NCBI GenBank assembly: GCA_017410455.1
Contig: JAFQQT010000082.1
Span: forward strand, 1 to 64,000
Source of the DNA: Clostridia bacterium
GTDB taxonomy: Bacteria > Bacillota > Clostridia > Christensenellales > Aristaeellaceae
Direction of reading: 5' to 3'
Length of the DNA: 64,000 bases
Below, piece after piece: positions 24,658 to 33,685 of this stretch (the stretch's first letter is position 1; the number at the start of each line of letters is the position of its first letter). The notes beneath the pieces were generated by a model. That model was not told the DNA's origin, did not search any database, and saw nothing but the letters and a program-made list of their open reading frames with translations. Both the position numbers and the translations under genes were made by a program.

Positions 24658-24700
24658 AAAACGCGCCCGGCGGCCAATGACGGCTTGCCGGGCGTTTGGG
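24658..24700. terminator. Terminator between convergent genes
   Basis: cgcccggc pairs with gccgggcg (24664-24671 and 24687-24694), with AAAAAAA on the left and GTTTGGG on the right, so it works best for the minus-strand cyclase gene. Confidence 0.7.
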
Positions 24701-24718
24701 TTTGGATGGGGAGGAGGG

Positions 24719-26281
24719 TCAGCGGTGCTGGCCCTTCAGCATGCGCTTGTGCTCGTACATCCTCGCGTCTGCGCGGATGAAAACGTCGCCTGCGTCCTTG
24801 TCCTGCCGGGGATCATAGATGGCCCAGCCGTGGGCGATGCGGCAGGGGATCATGCCCCCGTCCGCCTTGTCCAGGGGGAAGGGGGAGGCCGCGAAGTCGG
24901 CGTCCAGCCGGGCGAGGAGGGCCGCGTGATCATCCAGATCCTGCCCCTGCAGCAGCACCACGAATTCGTCGCCGCCGATGCGGTAGACGGGGCTGTGCTT
25001 GAAGGTGTCGCAGATGATATGGCACATGTGGCGGATGTAGGCATTGCCCACCTCGTGCCCGTAGACGTCGTTGATATGCTTGAGGTCGTTGGAGTCCGTC
25101 ATGATGAGGCCAAAGGGGGTGGGCTCCAGGGGAATGCGCTGGTCGATAAGGGCGATGGCCTCCGTGTAGGCGGCGTGGCTCTTGACGCCGGTCAGGGAAT
25201 CGCGGAAGGCCAGGTCATTGATGGAGGACAGGCGGGTACTGATGCTGACGGACATCTGCCGGAATGCCTGGGCCAGGACGCCAAGCTCATCCTGGCGGCT
25301 GACGCCGGGAATCCGGACGTCCGTCTCGCCTTTCTCCAGCCTGCGCACGGCCTGGGTCAGCTCCCGGAGCGGCTGGATGATGTGCCTGGTGGTGTGGAAA
25401 ATCACGATGGCGAAGAAAACCATCAGCACCAGGAAGATGATGGCGCTGCGGATGATGATGGGGTAGCTCTCGCGGATGACGTCCAGGTAGGAGGCGTGGA
25501 GGGTGAGGTACATGCCGTTGATCAGCGGCTCCCTGGCCTCGATGCACATGTGGTGATCAATGGCGCTGTAATGGTCATGGTAGGGGTTGTTGTCCGCATC
25601 CGTCAGGTAGGCATAGCCGTTGCGGTACAGGGAGATGGTGTGGGCCTGCCCGTGCAGATAGGAGAAATCAACGTCTATGCCGACCACGCCGATGAACAGG
25701 CCATCCTGATACAGGGGGATGATGTAGGAGATGACCTCCTGACCGTTGGAGGGGTTGCTGTAGGGCTCCATCCAGATGGGCTGTCCGGATTCCTTCGGCA
25801 GCCAGTACCAGTCCGCGCCGTCCTCCCGGGAGGCGGTCAGGGCGGTCGTGGCGGCGAGATGGAAAACCCCGTCCACGGTGCTGCGGGTGTAGTTGAACCC
25901 GGCGGTGGGACTGGTGAGCGCCGGGTCAAAGCGCAGGAAGCAGGACTGCGCACCGGATGTGTTCTGTGCGACGGCGCTGAACATCTCCAGCATGCTGGAG
26001 GTGTAATCCTGCAGCGCATCTGCATCCGTCAGGGCGAGAGGATCATCCAGCCTGTCCAGGCAGTACCAGCTCATCAGGCGGACATTGCGCTGGATATCGT
26101 CCAGCAGGGCATTGATGTGGGCGGCTTCGGCTTCGCAGCGGGCGGCCATGACGTCATTGGCCTTCTTATGCAGGAGCTCGTTGGTCATCAGGAACGTATG
26201 GATGCCCACGGCAATGGAAATGACCAGGGAGGTGCCAAGAAAAACGGCAAGCAGCCGGGCACGGATGGATTTTTTCAGCAT
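24719..26281 (-). CDS. Membrane diguanylate cyclase (Cache-HAMP-GGDEF)
   Basis: A 520-residue signalling protein that should make cyclic di-GMP. It has an N-terminal membrane helix (about 10-30), an extracytoplasmic double-Cache-like sensor (about 35-270, with GLFIGVVGIDVDFSYL), a second helix (about 280-300), a HAMP domain (RHIIQPLRELTQAVRRLEKGE) and a C-terminal GGDEF domain. The active-site motif is an intact GGDEF at 436-440. An RxxD inhibitory site five residues before it is not apparent. The ATG at 26281 was chosen over upstream in-frame ATGs because it starts right before the membrane anchor. Confidence 0.92.
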   Translation of the reverse strand: MLKKSIRARLLAVFLGTSLVISIAVGIHTFLMTNELLHKKANDVMAARCEAEAAHINALLDDIQRNVRLMSWYCLDRLDDPLALTDADALQDYTSSMLEMFSAVAQNTSGAQSCFLRFDPALTSPTAGFNYTRSTVDGVFHLAATTALTASREDGADWYWLPKESGQPIWMEPYSNPSNGQEVISYIIPLYQDGLFIGVVGIDVDFSYLHGQAHTISLYRNGYAYLTDADNNPYHDHYSAIDHHMCIEAREPLINGMYLTLHASYLDVIRESYPIIIRSAIIFLVLMVFFAIVIFHTTRHIIQPLRELTQAVRRLEKGETDVRIPGVSRQDELGVLAQAFRQMSVSISTRLSSINDLAFRDSLTGVKSHAAYTEAIALIDQRIPLEPTPFGLIMTDSNDLKHINDVYGHEVGNAYIRHMCHIICDTFKHSPVYRIGGDEFVVLLQGQDLDDHAALLARLDADFAASPFPLDKADGGMIPCRIAHGWAIYDPRQDKDAGDVFIRADARMYEHKRMLKGQHR

Positions 26282-26309
26282 GGGGAATGCCTTTCGTTTT
26301 TGCGGGTGA

Positions 26310-27086
26310 TCAGGCCATCCAGTCGGTGGCATAGGGGAGCTGGGCTTCGTCTTCGGTGATGGTGAAGGCAGGCATCAGGGGTTCAGCTGCCGTGGGCGCG
26401 GCGAAGCGCTCCGGTGGGCACAGGAGCGTGTGCGGCTGCCGGGCCAGGACGTGACGGACGAAATCTGCGGAGGAATCCAGCCGTGCGTCCAGCCCCACGC
26501 CGAAAAGCGTGCTGTGCTCGCCGCTCTTGTGATTGTCGGAGCCGGTGGTGGTATACAGGCCCTTGCGCAGGGCGTAGCGCATGGCGTAGGCGTCCTGGGC
26601 AGGGGTGTTGCCGGCGTTGGCGACTTCGATCCCGTCGGCCAGCGTGTCGCCCAGGCGGATGGCGTTCAGGTACCCGCGCATGCGGAAGGGGTGTGCCTGG
26701 ATGACGCAGCCGCCGGCGGCGTGGACGTTCTCCAGCTGCTCCCGGCGCGTCCAGTGCTCCATCTGCGGGTGGTCGAGCATGAACTGCTTGTCCAGGCCGT
26801 AGATGAGGTACTCGTCGCCCTCAAAATTCTGCTCCCAGCCGAAAAACACGTCCAGGCCGATCTTCTGCCCCTCGTTCCAGGCGTCCTCAAACCCGGAGCA
26901 GAACCAGTTCACCCGCTCCCGCCAGGGCAGACAGGGGGACACGGCGGTGTTCCCGCGGAAGAAATGGTCGGTCACAAACACGCCCTGATAACCGCGCTCC
27001 TTATAGAAGCGGGCGTGCTCTGCGCCGGTGGACACGCCGCAGGCGCTGCCCTGACAGGTGTGCAGGTGGGTTTCATAACGGTACAT
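26310..27086 (-). CDS. PHP-domain metal-dependent phosphoesterase
   Basis: A 258-residue PHP-family protein. Metal ligands appear in order: ETHLHT (5-10), TDHFF (39-43), QAHPFR near 132-137, and GSDNH near 190-194. Family members hydrolyse phosphoesters or phosphorylated nucleosides such as histidinol phosphate or pAp; the substrate here is unknown. AGGAGG lies before the ATG. It is upstream of, and in the same direction as, the diguanylate cyclase gene with a 28-base gap, so the two may share a transcript. Confidence 0.87.
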   Translation of the reverse strand: MYRYETHLHTCQGSACGVSTGAEHARFYKERGYQGVFVTDHFFRGNTAVSPCLPWRERVNWFCSGFEDAWNEGQKIGLDVFFGWEQNFEGDEYLIYGLDKQFMLDHPQMEHWTRREQLENVHAAGGCVIQAHPFRMRGYLNAIRLGDTLADGIEVANAGNTPAQDAYAMRYALRKGLYTTTGSDNHKSGEHSTLFGVGLDARLDSSADFVRHVLARQPHTLLCPPERFAAPTAAEPLMPAFTITEDEAQLPYATDWMA

Positions 27087-27177
27087 GGGGGGACCTCCTG
27101 TTGCTGTGTGCTTTCCAGTATACTCCCATTGGCGCGACTTTGCAAGCGGAAACCGACAGGATCCGCCCCGCTTGCAC

Positions 27178-27206
27178 TTGACAACCCTGCCTGCCCCTGC
27201 TAATAT
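27178..27206 (+). promoter_or_regulatory. Promoter of the 163-residue membrane protein gene
   Basis: TTGACA (27178-27183) and TAATAT (27201-27206) with a 17-base spacer. Confidence 0.7.
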
Positions 27207-27248
27207 GGTGACCAGAGATGAAACGCCTGCAGGCGGAGGTGAAGGCAG

Positions 27249-27740
27249 ATGTGGTGGATGATCCCGGCGCTGGTGGCTGCGGCTGCGGTGCTGTATGTGC
27301 TGCGGCGCATCGCGGCGAACCGGAACGAGCAGGAGCGCATGCTCATGGAGCGCGTGCGCACCACGGCGCTGTACCGGGCGTTCTACCCCACGCTGCAGCG
27401 GTGCGAGCGCTGCTGTGTGGAGCAGATCCTCATCCGGCGGGAGGAGATCACCATCCGCATGTTCCGGCCGATGAACGAGGTGGTGCGCTTCAACTTTGCC
27501 GCCCGCGCCCTGGAGCCGGTGGACAACCCGGCGGCGCTGCAGGCCCTGGCCCGCGCGATGGCCATGGATTCCCCCATGCTGGACGATCCGGACAAGTTCT
27601 GGTTCGTGCGCAAGCGGTCCGCGCGGGACGTGGGGCAGCCGGATGTGTGGTACGAATACAACGTGCAGCCCGCCTACCGCGACACGATGCTGCGCGCCTG
27701 GTATGACCGTCCGGAACCGGAGGACGGCATCGTTTCCTGA
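27249..27740 (+). CDS. Membrane-anchored protein of unknown function
   Basis: A 163-residue protein with one N-terminal membrane helix (MWWMIPALVAAAAVLYVL) and a soluble cytoplasmic domain. The domain has three Cys near residues 51-56 (RCERCC) and several Tyr/Trp near the C-terminus. I do not recognise the family. It has its own promoter and GGAGG before the ATG. Confidence 0.75.
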   Translation: MWWMIPALVAAAAVLYVLRRIAANRNEQERMLMERVRTTALYRAFYPTLQRCERCCVEQILIRREEITIRMFRPMNEVVRFNFAARALEPVDNPAALQALARAMAMDSPMLDDPDKFWFVRKRSARDVGQPDVWYEYNVQPAYRDTMLRAWYDRPEPEDGIVS

Positions 27741-27831
27741 CGGCTGAAATTTCCCGGTCTGCAGGATTCCGCCGGCCGGGCGGCGAATGAGTTCACAAAT
27801 GCATCCCCAATGAACAAGGAGGTACGAGAAT

Positions 27832-28467
27832 ATGAAGATCCTTTCCGTGTATGACGAGGCGTTCCGCCCCTACGGCCGCGTGGTCGAGGGCTACCAGCTG
27901 GACGGCATCCTCAAGGCCCTGGCCGAGACCCCCTGCACCGACGCGGTGGTCTACGAGCCCCGCATCGAGGCCCTGCATCAGGCTGAGGGCGCGCAGGCCG
28001 TGGGCGAGGCCCTCTACGGCGGCATGCCCTTCCAGTTCGGCTTCTGCAACGGCGTGAACACGAAGCTCAACTGCCTGGAGTTCCACCGCGATTCCGAGTT
28101 CAACCTGGGCACGGAGGACTTCATCCTCCTGGTCGCCAAGCAGGATGACATCATCGATGGCATGCTGGACACCGCGAAGGTCGTGGCCTTCAAGGCCCCT
28201 GCGGGCGTGCTGGTGGAGTGCTACGCCACCACCCTGCACTACGCCCCCTGCTCCGCCAAGCTGGGCCAGGGCTTCCGCGTGCTGATCGCCCTGCCGGAGA
28301 AGACCAACACCGACTACGAGGGCGTCCGTCAGGGCGTCAACGCCATGGACAGGATGCTCTGGGCCCGCAACAAGTGGCTGCTGGCGCACCCGGAATCCTC
28401 CGAGGCGGCGGCTGGCGCGGTGGTGGCGCTGGCGGGCGTGAATGTTGATATTGCGGGGGATATCTGA
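27832..28467 (+). CDS. DUF4867 family protein
   Basis: A 211-residue cytosolic protein that matches, from memory, the DUF4867 family of Firmicutes. Notable segments are GYQLDGILKALAETP, FQFGFCNGVNTKLNCLEFHRDSE and VLVECYATTLHYAPC, the latter resembling a cupin-like barrel with His and Glu positions suited to metal or sugar binding (inference). The function has not been established as far as I know. AAGGAGG precedes the ATG. It is followed by a terminator shared with the convergent XRE gene. Confidence 0.8.
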   Translation: MKILSVYDEAFRPYGRVVEGYQLDGILKALAETPCTDAVVYEPRIEALHQAEGAQAVGEALYGGMPFQFGFCNGVNTKLNCLEFHRDSEFNLGTEDFILLVAKQDDIIDGMLDTAKVVAFKAPAGVLVECYATTLHYAPCSAKLGQGFRVLIALPEKTNTDYEGVRQGVNAMDRMLWARNKWLLAHPESSEAAAGAVVALAGVNVDIAGDI

Positions 28468-28479
28468 ACCTGAACTGAA

Positions 28480-28526
28480 AAGCGGCGGCACGCCCGGATG
28501 ATACCGGAGGTGCTGCCGCTTCTTTC
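28480..28526. terminator. Bidirectional terminator
   Basis: A 12-bp stem (aagcggcggcac with gtgctgccgctt, one G-U pair) between the convergent DUF4867 and XRE genes; TTCTTT follows on the plus strand. Confidence 0.7.
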
Positions 28527-28743
28527 ATATCTGCTCGCCGCTGTCGCGCAGGGTGAAGGTGATGTCGCAGTCGCAGTCCAGCGCGTCGCACAGGGCACGT
28601 AGTTCCTGCTCTGTGAAGTTGTCCCGGGCGAGTTTGTTGGATATGTTCTGTCGGGAGGTGTTCATCCTCTCTGCCAGCTGCGCGATGGTCATGCCGCGCC
28701 GACGCAGCACCAGGCGGAGCTTTTCTCCCGCTGAAATGGACAT
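28525..28743 (-). CDS. Small XRE-family helix-turn-helix regulator
   Basis: A 72-residue protein that consists almost entirely of one HTH domain: MTIAQLAERMNTSRQNISNKL spans the two helices. The ATG at 28743 was chosen because GGAGAGGAGG lies upstream; the longer frame to the left of it overlaps a divergent promoter and is not supported. It is read divergently from the 74-residue gene, so it may control itself and that gene (inference). Confidence 0.85.
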   Translation of the reverse strand: MSISAGEKLRLVLRRRGMTIAQLAERMNTSRQNISNKLARDNFTEQELRALCDALDCDCDITFTLRDSGEQI

Positions 28744-28844
28744 GCGCTCTCCTCCTCTCTCCGGTGTGCTCCGATTGTACATCAATCCGTGTCGATGGTC
28801 AACGGTGCGATTTCCGATGAAATGACTGCGTGGACATCCGAGTG

Positions 28845-28873
28845 TTGACAAAAGAAACGGAATGATGTGCAAT
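28845..28873 (+). promoter_or_regulatory. Promoter of the 74-residue gene
   Basis: TTGACA at 28845-28850 and a weak TGCAAT at 28868-28873 with a 17-base spacer, facing away from the XRE gene. Confidence 0.5.
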
Positions 28874-28903
28874 GATAAAAAATAAATTTGTCGGAGGTGC
28901 GGC

Positions 28904-29128
28904 ATGGAAGATGAGATCAGACTGAAGCTGGAGGAAGCGTATCTTGCTGTACTGGGGGCGGTGACACTGGCAGGAGACACCCGCAACGGCGTCTGCAAGG
29001 CCCTTTTACAGCAAGGGAACCAGCGGGCGTATGAGACCTTCGACGTGCTGGTAACAGCGCTGTACATGGCGCATGACCGCCTGGAAGAGACCCTCTTTGC
29101 CGGGCAGAAAGGGAATACCGTGCTGTAA
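28904..29128 (+). CDS. Small acidic alpha-helical protein (74 aa), unknown function
   Basis: The protein starts MEDEIRLKLEEAYLAVLGAV and appears mostly helical, without Cys pairs or a membrane segment. GGAGG is correctly placed. It lies divergent to an XRE regulator. I do not recognise a family; the divergent layout resembles small regulator-target pairs, but nothing in the sequence shows a toxin or antitoxin. Confidence 0.65.
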   Translation: MEDEIRLKLEEAYLAVLGAVTLAGDTRNGVCKALLQQGNQRAYETFDVLVTALYMAHDRLEETLFAGQKGNTVL

Positions 29129-29139
29129 GCAAAATGGGC

Positions 29140-29168
29140 TTGCCTTTTCCGGCGTTATGCGGTACAAT
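29140..29168 (+). promoter_or_regulatory. Promoter of rplI
   Basis: TTGCCT (29140-29145) and TACAAT (29163-29168) with a 17-base spacer, followed by a 62-base leader. Confidence 0.7.
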
Positions 29169-29230
29169 ACAAGGTGACTCATTGTATGTATATGCACATG
29201 TGAGGAAACCATCTCAGGAGGACACAAACA

Positions 29231-29683
29231 ATGAAGGTTATTCTGCTGCAGGACGTCAAGGGCGTGGGCAAGAAGGATCAGATCGTCAACGCCAGCGACG
29301 GTTACGCCCGCAACTTCCTCTTCCCCCAGAAGCTGGCCGTGGAGGCCACCCCCGGCGCCATCAAGGGCATCGAGAAGATGCGCAAGGCCGAGGCTGACCG
29401 CGAGGCCGAGCGCCGCGCCCAGGCCAGCGCCACGGCGGAGTCCCTGCGCGGCAAGGTCATCTCCATGACCGTCAAGACCGGCAGCCAGGGCCGCCTGTAC
29501 GGCTCCATCACCAGCGCCGAAGTCGCCGCCGAGCTCAAGAAGCAGCACGGCGTGGACATCGACAAGCGCGACATCAAGTGCGAGAACATCCGCACCGTGG
29601 GCGACGTGACCATCGAGGTGCGCGTCTACAAGGACATCAGCGCCAAGATGACCGTGCATGTCGAAGGCCTGGCGGTGAAGTAA
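29231..29683 (+). CDS. rplI: 50S ribosomal protein L9
   Basis: A 150-residue protein, the usual L9 length. It has the N-terminal RNA-binding domain ([34 protein letters not shown]), the long central helix (about 41-75) and the C-terminal domain ([30 protein letters not shown]). It binds 23S rRNA near the L1 stalk. rplI-dnaB is a common gene order in Firmicutes, and dnaB follows here after a repeat element. Confidence 0.97.
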   Translation: MKVILLQDVKGVGKKDQIVNASDGYARNFLFPQKLAVEATPGAIKGIEKMRKAEADREAERRAQASATAESLRGKVISMTVKTGSQGRLYGSITSAEVAAELKKQHGVDIDKRDIKCENIRTVGDVTIEVRVYKDISAKMTVHVEGLAVK

Positions 29684-29785
<102 letters not shown>

Positions 29786-29805
29786 GACCGAAGGGAGGGG
29801 CTATT

Positions 29806-31164
29806 GTGTCCGAGCTGCGCGGCGTGACGCCGCCGAACAACATGGAGGCTGAGCAGAGCGTGCTGGGCGCGATGCTGCAGGATGGCACAGCGGTGCTGCA
29901 GGCAGCGGAAGCTCTTGTCCCGGAGGACTTCTACCAGCCCCAGCACAAGGAAATATTCGACGCGATGATCGCGCTGTACAAGGCGCAGAGTCCCATCGAC
30001 TTCATCACCGTCGACTCCGAGCTGACCCGGCGCGGCACCCTGGAGGGCGTGGGCGGCACGGGTTACCTGCTGCAGCTGGTGCAGTATGTGCCCACCACGG
30101 CCAATGTCAAGGCCTATATCGGCATCGTGGCGGAGAAGAGCACGCTGCGCCGGCTCATCAAGGCCTCGCAGGAGATTTCGCAGGAGTGCTACAGCCAGCA
30201 GAACCCCCTGCAGGAGACCCTCGGTCACGCGGAGAAGGCCATCTTCGATATTGTGATGAACCGCGCCTCCGGCGAGAGCCTCGTGCACATCCGCGACGTG
30301 CTCTACAACACCTACGCCAACATTGAGGAGCTGGCCAAGCTCCGGGGCAAGGTGTCCGGCGTGCCCTCGGGCTTTTCGGCGCTGGACAACCTGCTGACCG
30401 GCTTCCACGGGGGCGAGCTGATCATCCTGGGCGCGCGCCCCTCCATGGGCAAGACCTCCCTGGCGATGAACATGGCCGGGTATGCCGCCATCTACGGCGG
30501 GAAGTCCGTGGCCGTGTTCTCCCTGGAAATGCCCCGGGAGCAGATCGCCCTGCGCCTGCTGTGCTCCGACGCGAAGGTGAACATGCAGCATGTCCGCCAG
30601 GGCACGCTGACCCCCGATGACTGGATGCGCCTGGCGCGTTCCATCGGCCCGATGTCAAACAGCCGCATCTTCATTGATGATACGGCGGGCATCACCCCCA
30701 CGCAGCTGCGTTCCCGCTGCCGCCGCCTGATGATGGACCGCGGCCTGGACCTGATCGTGGTGGACTACCTGGGCCTGATGCATGCCGACAGCAAGGTGGA
30801 GAGCCGCCAGCTGGAGGTGTCGGAGATCTCCCGCCAGCTCAAGGCCATCGCCCTGGAGCTGAAGGTGCCGCTGATCGCCTGTGCGCAGCTGAGCCGCGCC
30901 AACGCGAACCGCGACAACAAGCGCCCGGCGCTGACCGACCTGCGCGACTCCGGCTCCATCGAGCAGGACGCCGACGTGGTCATGTTCATCCACCGCGAAG
31001 GGTACTACGACCCGGAGTGCGAGGAGAAGAACGTGGGCGAGATCATCGTGCAGAAGCAGAGAAACGGCCCCCTGGGCACCATCAAGGTCGCCTGGCTGAG
31101 CGAGTACACCACCTACGCGAACCTGGCGCCGGAAGCGCAGAACGGCGGGGAAGCGCCGTTTTGA
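29806..31164 (+). CDS. dnaB: Replicative DNA helicase
   Basis: A 452-residue hexameric helicase that unwinds DNA at the replication fork. The N-terminal domain contains PPNNMEAEQSVLGAML; the RecA-like ATPase has Walker A GARPSMGKTS, Walker B LDLIVVDYLGLM and the sensor segment AQLSRANANRDNKRPALTDLRDSGSIEQDAD. The start is GTG at 29806, preceded by GGGAGGGG, since the open frame before it lies within a repeat element. It ends in another copy of the AT-rich repeat that overlaps its stop codon. Confidence 0.95.
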   Translation: MSELRGVTPPNNMEAEQSVLGAMLQDGTAVLQAAEALVPEDFYQPQHKEIFDAMIALYKAQSPIDFITVDSELTRRGTLEGVGGTGYLLQLVQYVPTTANVKAYIGIVAEKSTLRRLIKASQEISQECYSQQNPLQETLGHAEKAIFDIVMNRASGESLVHIRDVLYNTYANIEELAKLRGKVSGVPSGFSALDNLLTGFHGGELIILGARPSMGKTSLAMNMAGYAAIYGGKSVAVFSLEMPREQIALRLLCSDAKVNMQHVRQGTLTPDDWMRLARSIGPMSNSRIFIDDTAGITPTQLRSRCRRLMMDRGLDLIVVDYLGLMHADSKVESRQLEVSEISRQLKAIALELKVPLIACAQLSRANANRDNKRPALTDLRDSGSIEQDADVVMFIHREGYYDPECEEKNVGEIIVQKQRNGPLGTIKVAWLSEYTTYANLAPEAQNGGEAPF

Positions 31165-31270
31165 ATTATGAATCAGGAATTATGAATGAGGAATTTGAAG
31201 TGGTGAACCGGAAATGCTGCGCCACGGCATCTGCCGACAAACGAAATTCATAATTCATCATTCCTGATTA
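31162..31270. repeat. AT-rich inverted-end repeat after dnaB
   Basis: The left end (gaattatgaatcaggaatta and tgaatgaggaattt, 31163-31196) and the right end (aaattcataattcatcattcctgatta, 31244-31269, quoted in two halves aaattcataattc and atcattcctgatta) are inverted versions of one another. They enclose about 47 bases of GC-rich core that has no open frame. Confidence 0.78.
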
Positions 31271-31294
31271 CTGCAAGGACAAAGGTGTGTTATC

Positions 31295-32245
31295 ATGGAT
31301 ATGACCATCAGCATGCTGGAAACCGGCATGCGCTTTGAAGGCTTCCTGCTGGTGCGTAGCGCTGATCAGCGCGAGGGCAAGACCGGCGGCAAGTACCTGG
31401 ATATGAACCTGACGGACAAGACGGGCGAAATCAACTGCAAGATGTGGGACGGGACCGTTGCCCCGCCGCCCCAGGGGAGCGTCATCAAGGTGCGCGGCCT
31501 GGTGCAGGAGTACAACGGCCGCAAGCAGCTGCGGGTGGAAAAGATGCGCATGTCCACCGGGGCCGACGGCGTGGATCTGTCCCTGCTGGTGCCCTGCGCG
31601 CCGGAAGCGCCCGACGCCTACCGCGCGGAGATCGAGCGCACCATTGACGCCTTCGCCTCGGAGGATCTGAAGAAGATCGTCCGCGAGATGCTGCGCCTGG
31701 CGGGGGACAACCTGGAATGGTTCCCTGCGGCCCAGCGCCTGCACCATGCCGAGCGCACGGGCCTGCTGCACCACACCTGCTCCATGCTGCGCACGGCGGA
31801 GCACATCCTGCAGGCGTATCCCTTCCTTCACGGAGATCTCCTGCGTGCGGGCGTGATCCTGCACGACCTGTCCAAGATCGACGAGATGAAGAGCGACACC
31901 CTGGGCAATGTCACCGACTACACCCGCGAGGGCCTGCTGATCGGCCATCTGGTGCGGGGCGTGGCCAAGCTGGCCGAGGCGGCGAGGAACGTGGGCGTGA
32001 CGGGCGAGATCGTCGTGCTGCTGGAGCACATGATCATCAGCCACCACGGCATCCCGGAATACGGCAGCCCCAAGCCCCCCATGTTCCCCGAGGCGGAGGT
32101 GCTCAACTGGATCGACACCCTCGACGCCCGCATGAACGAGATGGAGGGCATCATGGCCCGCGTACCCGCCGGCGCGTTCTCCGAGAAGATCTGGAGCCTC
32201 GACCGGCGCATGTATCACCCCCATTATGAGGAGGGCGCGGAATAA
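31295..32245 (+). CDS. YhaM-like 3'-5' exoribonuclease (OB-fold plus HD domain)
   Basis: A 316-residue protein with the YhaM layout. An OB-fold nucleic-acid-binding domain (about 10-90: GGKYLDMNLTDKTGEINCKMWDG) is followed by an HD domain (about 140-300) with LLHHTCSML, VILHDLSKIDE and MIISHHGIPEYGSP. YhaM in Bacillus degrades short RNAs from the 3' end and contributes to DNA metabolism. The start ATG at 31295 is preceded by AAAGGTGTG. Confidence 0.9.
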   Translation: MDMTISMLETGMRFEGFLLVRSADQREGKTGGKYLDMNLTDKTGEINCKMWDGTVAPPPQGSVIKVRGLVQEYNGRKQLRVEKMRMSTGADGVDLSLLVPCAPEAPDAYRAEIERTIDAFASEDLKKIVREMLRLAGDNLEWFPAAQRLHHAERTGLLHHTCSMLRTAEHILQAYPFLHGDLLRAGVILHDLSKIDEMKSDTLGNVTDYTREGLLIGHLVRGVAKLAEAARNVGVTGEIVVLLEHMIISHHGIPEYGSPKPPMFPEAEVLNWIDTLDARMNEMEGIMARVPAGAFSEKIWSLDRRMYHPHYEEGAE

Positions 32246-32302
32246 ATACCCCCGCCTCATTCGTTGATATCAGCGAACATCAATGTTCAGGAGGTTGTGA
32301 CG

Positions 32303-33142
32303 ATGAAGAAACGGTGGATGATGGCCCTGGCGCTGCTCGTGTGCCTGTGCCTGCTCACTGCGTGCAAGACCAGCAAACCGGCGAAGTTCCAGGTCAACAC
32401 GAACCCGCCCGCTGGCAATCAGACGGCTGGCAACGCCGGGGATGTTCTGGTGGGGGATGAGTACATGGATCCCCTGGCGGAAGAGGACGATTACGACAAC
32501 ATGGATGACTCCGCGTGGATGGAGGATCTGCCCACGCCGGAGCCGCCCACGCCCACGCCTGCGCCCACCGTCCGCGGTGAGTACGCCGGCGCCACGCCCG
32601 TGCCGATCGACCCCATCGACAAGCCCACGCCCACGCCCGTGCCTCCGCTGGCTGCCTTCAGCTACAGCCCCTATGAGGCCACCAAGCTCGGCGTGTCCTT
32701 CCAGGCTCCCACGGGCTGGAAGGCCGATACCTCCGACCCGGCTTACTATGTGCTGCGCAACCCCTCCAGCGTGGGCGGGTACCAGGCGGAGATCGTCATC
32801 CACTCCGAGAAGGTCAGCCGCCAGTACACCGAGAGCGACCTCAAGACTGCCGTGAAGAGCATGCTCAGCGCCATTGAGGCGCTGGATGTGGTGGTGGAGT
32901 TCTCTCCCTCCAACACGGATACCCGTAATCTGCTGGACGCCACGGGCGTGTATGCCAACTACACGGCCACGCTGTCCAACGGCGCGGAGATCGCGGGCCG
33001 CGTCCATGCCACCTGCGTGGATAAGGTGCTCTACACCGTGCATGTGTCCAGCCCGAAGGCCTACTGGGACATGGAGGGCGACGCGGACTACAAGGACGGC
33101 GTGTACGACAAGCTCCGCAAGACCATTCAGATCACCAAGTAA
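32303..33142 (+). CDS. Lipoprotein with Pro/Thr-rich linker
   Basis: A 279-residue lipoprotein: signal peptide MKKRWMMALALLVCLCLLTAC with lipobox LTAC. A low-complexity linker of about 80 residues follows, first acidic (EEDDYDNMDDS), then rich in Pro and Thr (TPEPPTPTPAPT). The C-terminal domain (about 130-279) is beta-rich with LGVSFQAPTGWKAD and resembles domains of the PsbP/MOG1-like type (inference). The start at 32303 was preferred because AGGAGG lies before it. The function is unknown; probable surface location. Confidence 0.8.
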   Translation: MKKRWMMALALLVCLCLLTACKTSKPAKFQVNTNPPAGNQTAGNAGDVLVGDEYMDPLAEEDDYDNMDDSAWMEDLPTPEPPTPTPAPTVRGEYAGATPVPIDPIDKPTPTPVPPLAAFSYSPYEATKLGVSFQAPTGWKADTSDPAYYVLRNPSSVGGYQAEIVIHSEKVSRQYTESDLKTAVKSMLSAIEALDVVVEFSPSNTDTRNLLDATGVYANYTATLSNGAEIAGRVHATCVDKVLYTVHVSSPKAYWDMEGDADYKDGVYDKLRKTIQITK

Positions 33143-33223
33143 GCATGCCATGGCGGCGTGACGGGGGCGGCAGCAGCTTCCCCCGCGCGCCGCTGTGTCT
33201 GTATGGCGGAAAGAGGCGATACC

Positions 33224-33685
33224 ATGGCCATATCCGAACGGGCGAAGCAGGCCGTGCGCAACTTTGCCGGAGGGTGCAACTGCGCCCAGAGCGTGCTGCT
33301 GGCCTATCATGACGTGCTGGGCCTGACGCAGGAGCAGGCAGCGATGGTTTCCGTGGGCTTCGGCGGCGGTATCGGGCGGCTGCGGGACAACTGCGGCGCG
33401 TTTTCTGCGGCGGTGATGCTCTGCGGCGTCATGGAAGGCGAGGACGGCGCGAAGAAGGAGCATCGCAGCGAGACCTACGCCCGCGTGCAGGAGCTGCACC
33501 GGCGGTTCGTGGCCGTCAACGGCAGCATCTGCTGCGCGGAGCTGCTGGGCCGCGCGAAGGCCCCCGAAGCCCCCACCCCCGACGAGCGAACCGCCGCATA
33601 TTACCGCAGCCGCCCCTGCGCGAAGATCATCCGCCGGGCCTGCGCCATCATCGATGAAATGCTGGAGGAAACGCACCATGCATGA
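33224..33685 (+). CDS. C_GCAxxG_C_C family redox-type protein
   Basis: A 153-residue protein of the C-GCAxxG-C-C family, which is defined by conserved cysteines. Here GGCNCAQSVLLAY is at 17-29, DNCGAFSAAVM at about 55-65, and ICCAELLG and RPCAKIIRRAC follow. The cysteines probably bind metal or undergo redox reactions; the precise role is unknown. AGAGG precedes the ATG at 33224. The last 8 bases overlap the next gene. Confidence 0.85.
   Translation: MAISERAKQAVRNFAGGCNCAQSVLLAYHDVLGLTQEQAAMVSVGFGGGIGRLRDNCGAFSAAVMLCGVMEGEDGAKKEHRSETYARVQELHRRFVAVNGSICCAELLGRAKAPEAPTPDERTAAYYRSRPCAKIIRRACAIIDEMLEETHHA

Noticed and set aside
24506..26359. A 617-residue plus-strand frame opposite the diguanylate cyclase
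   Set aside because: It lacks a ribosome site, and the opposite strand has an intact GGDEF protein.
28525..29128. Toxin-antitoxin pair made of the XRE regulator and the divergent 74-residue gene
   Set aside because: The genes are divergent rather than in an operon, and the small protein shows no toxin fold or motif.
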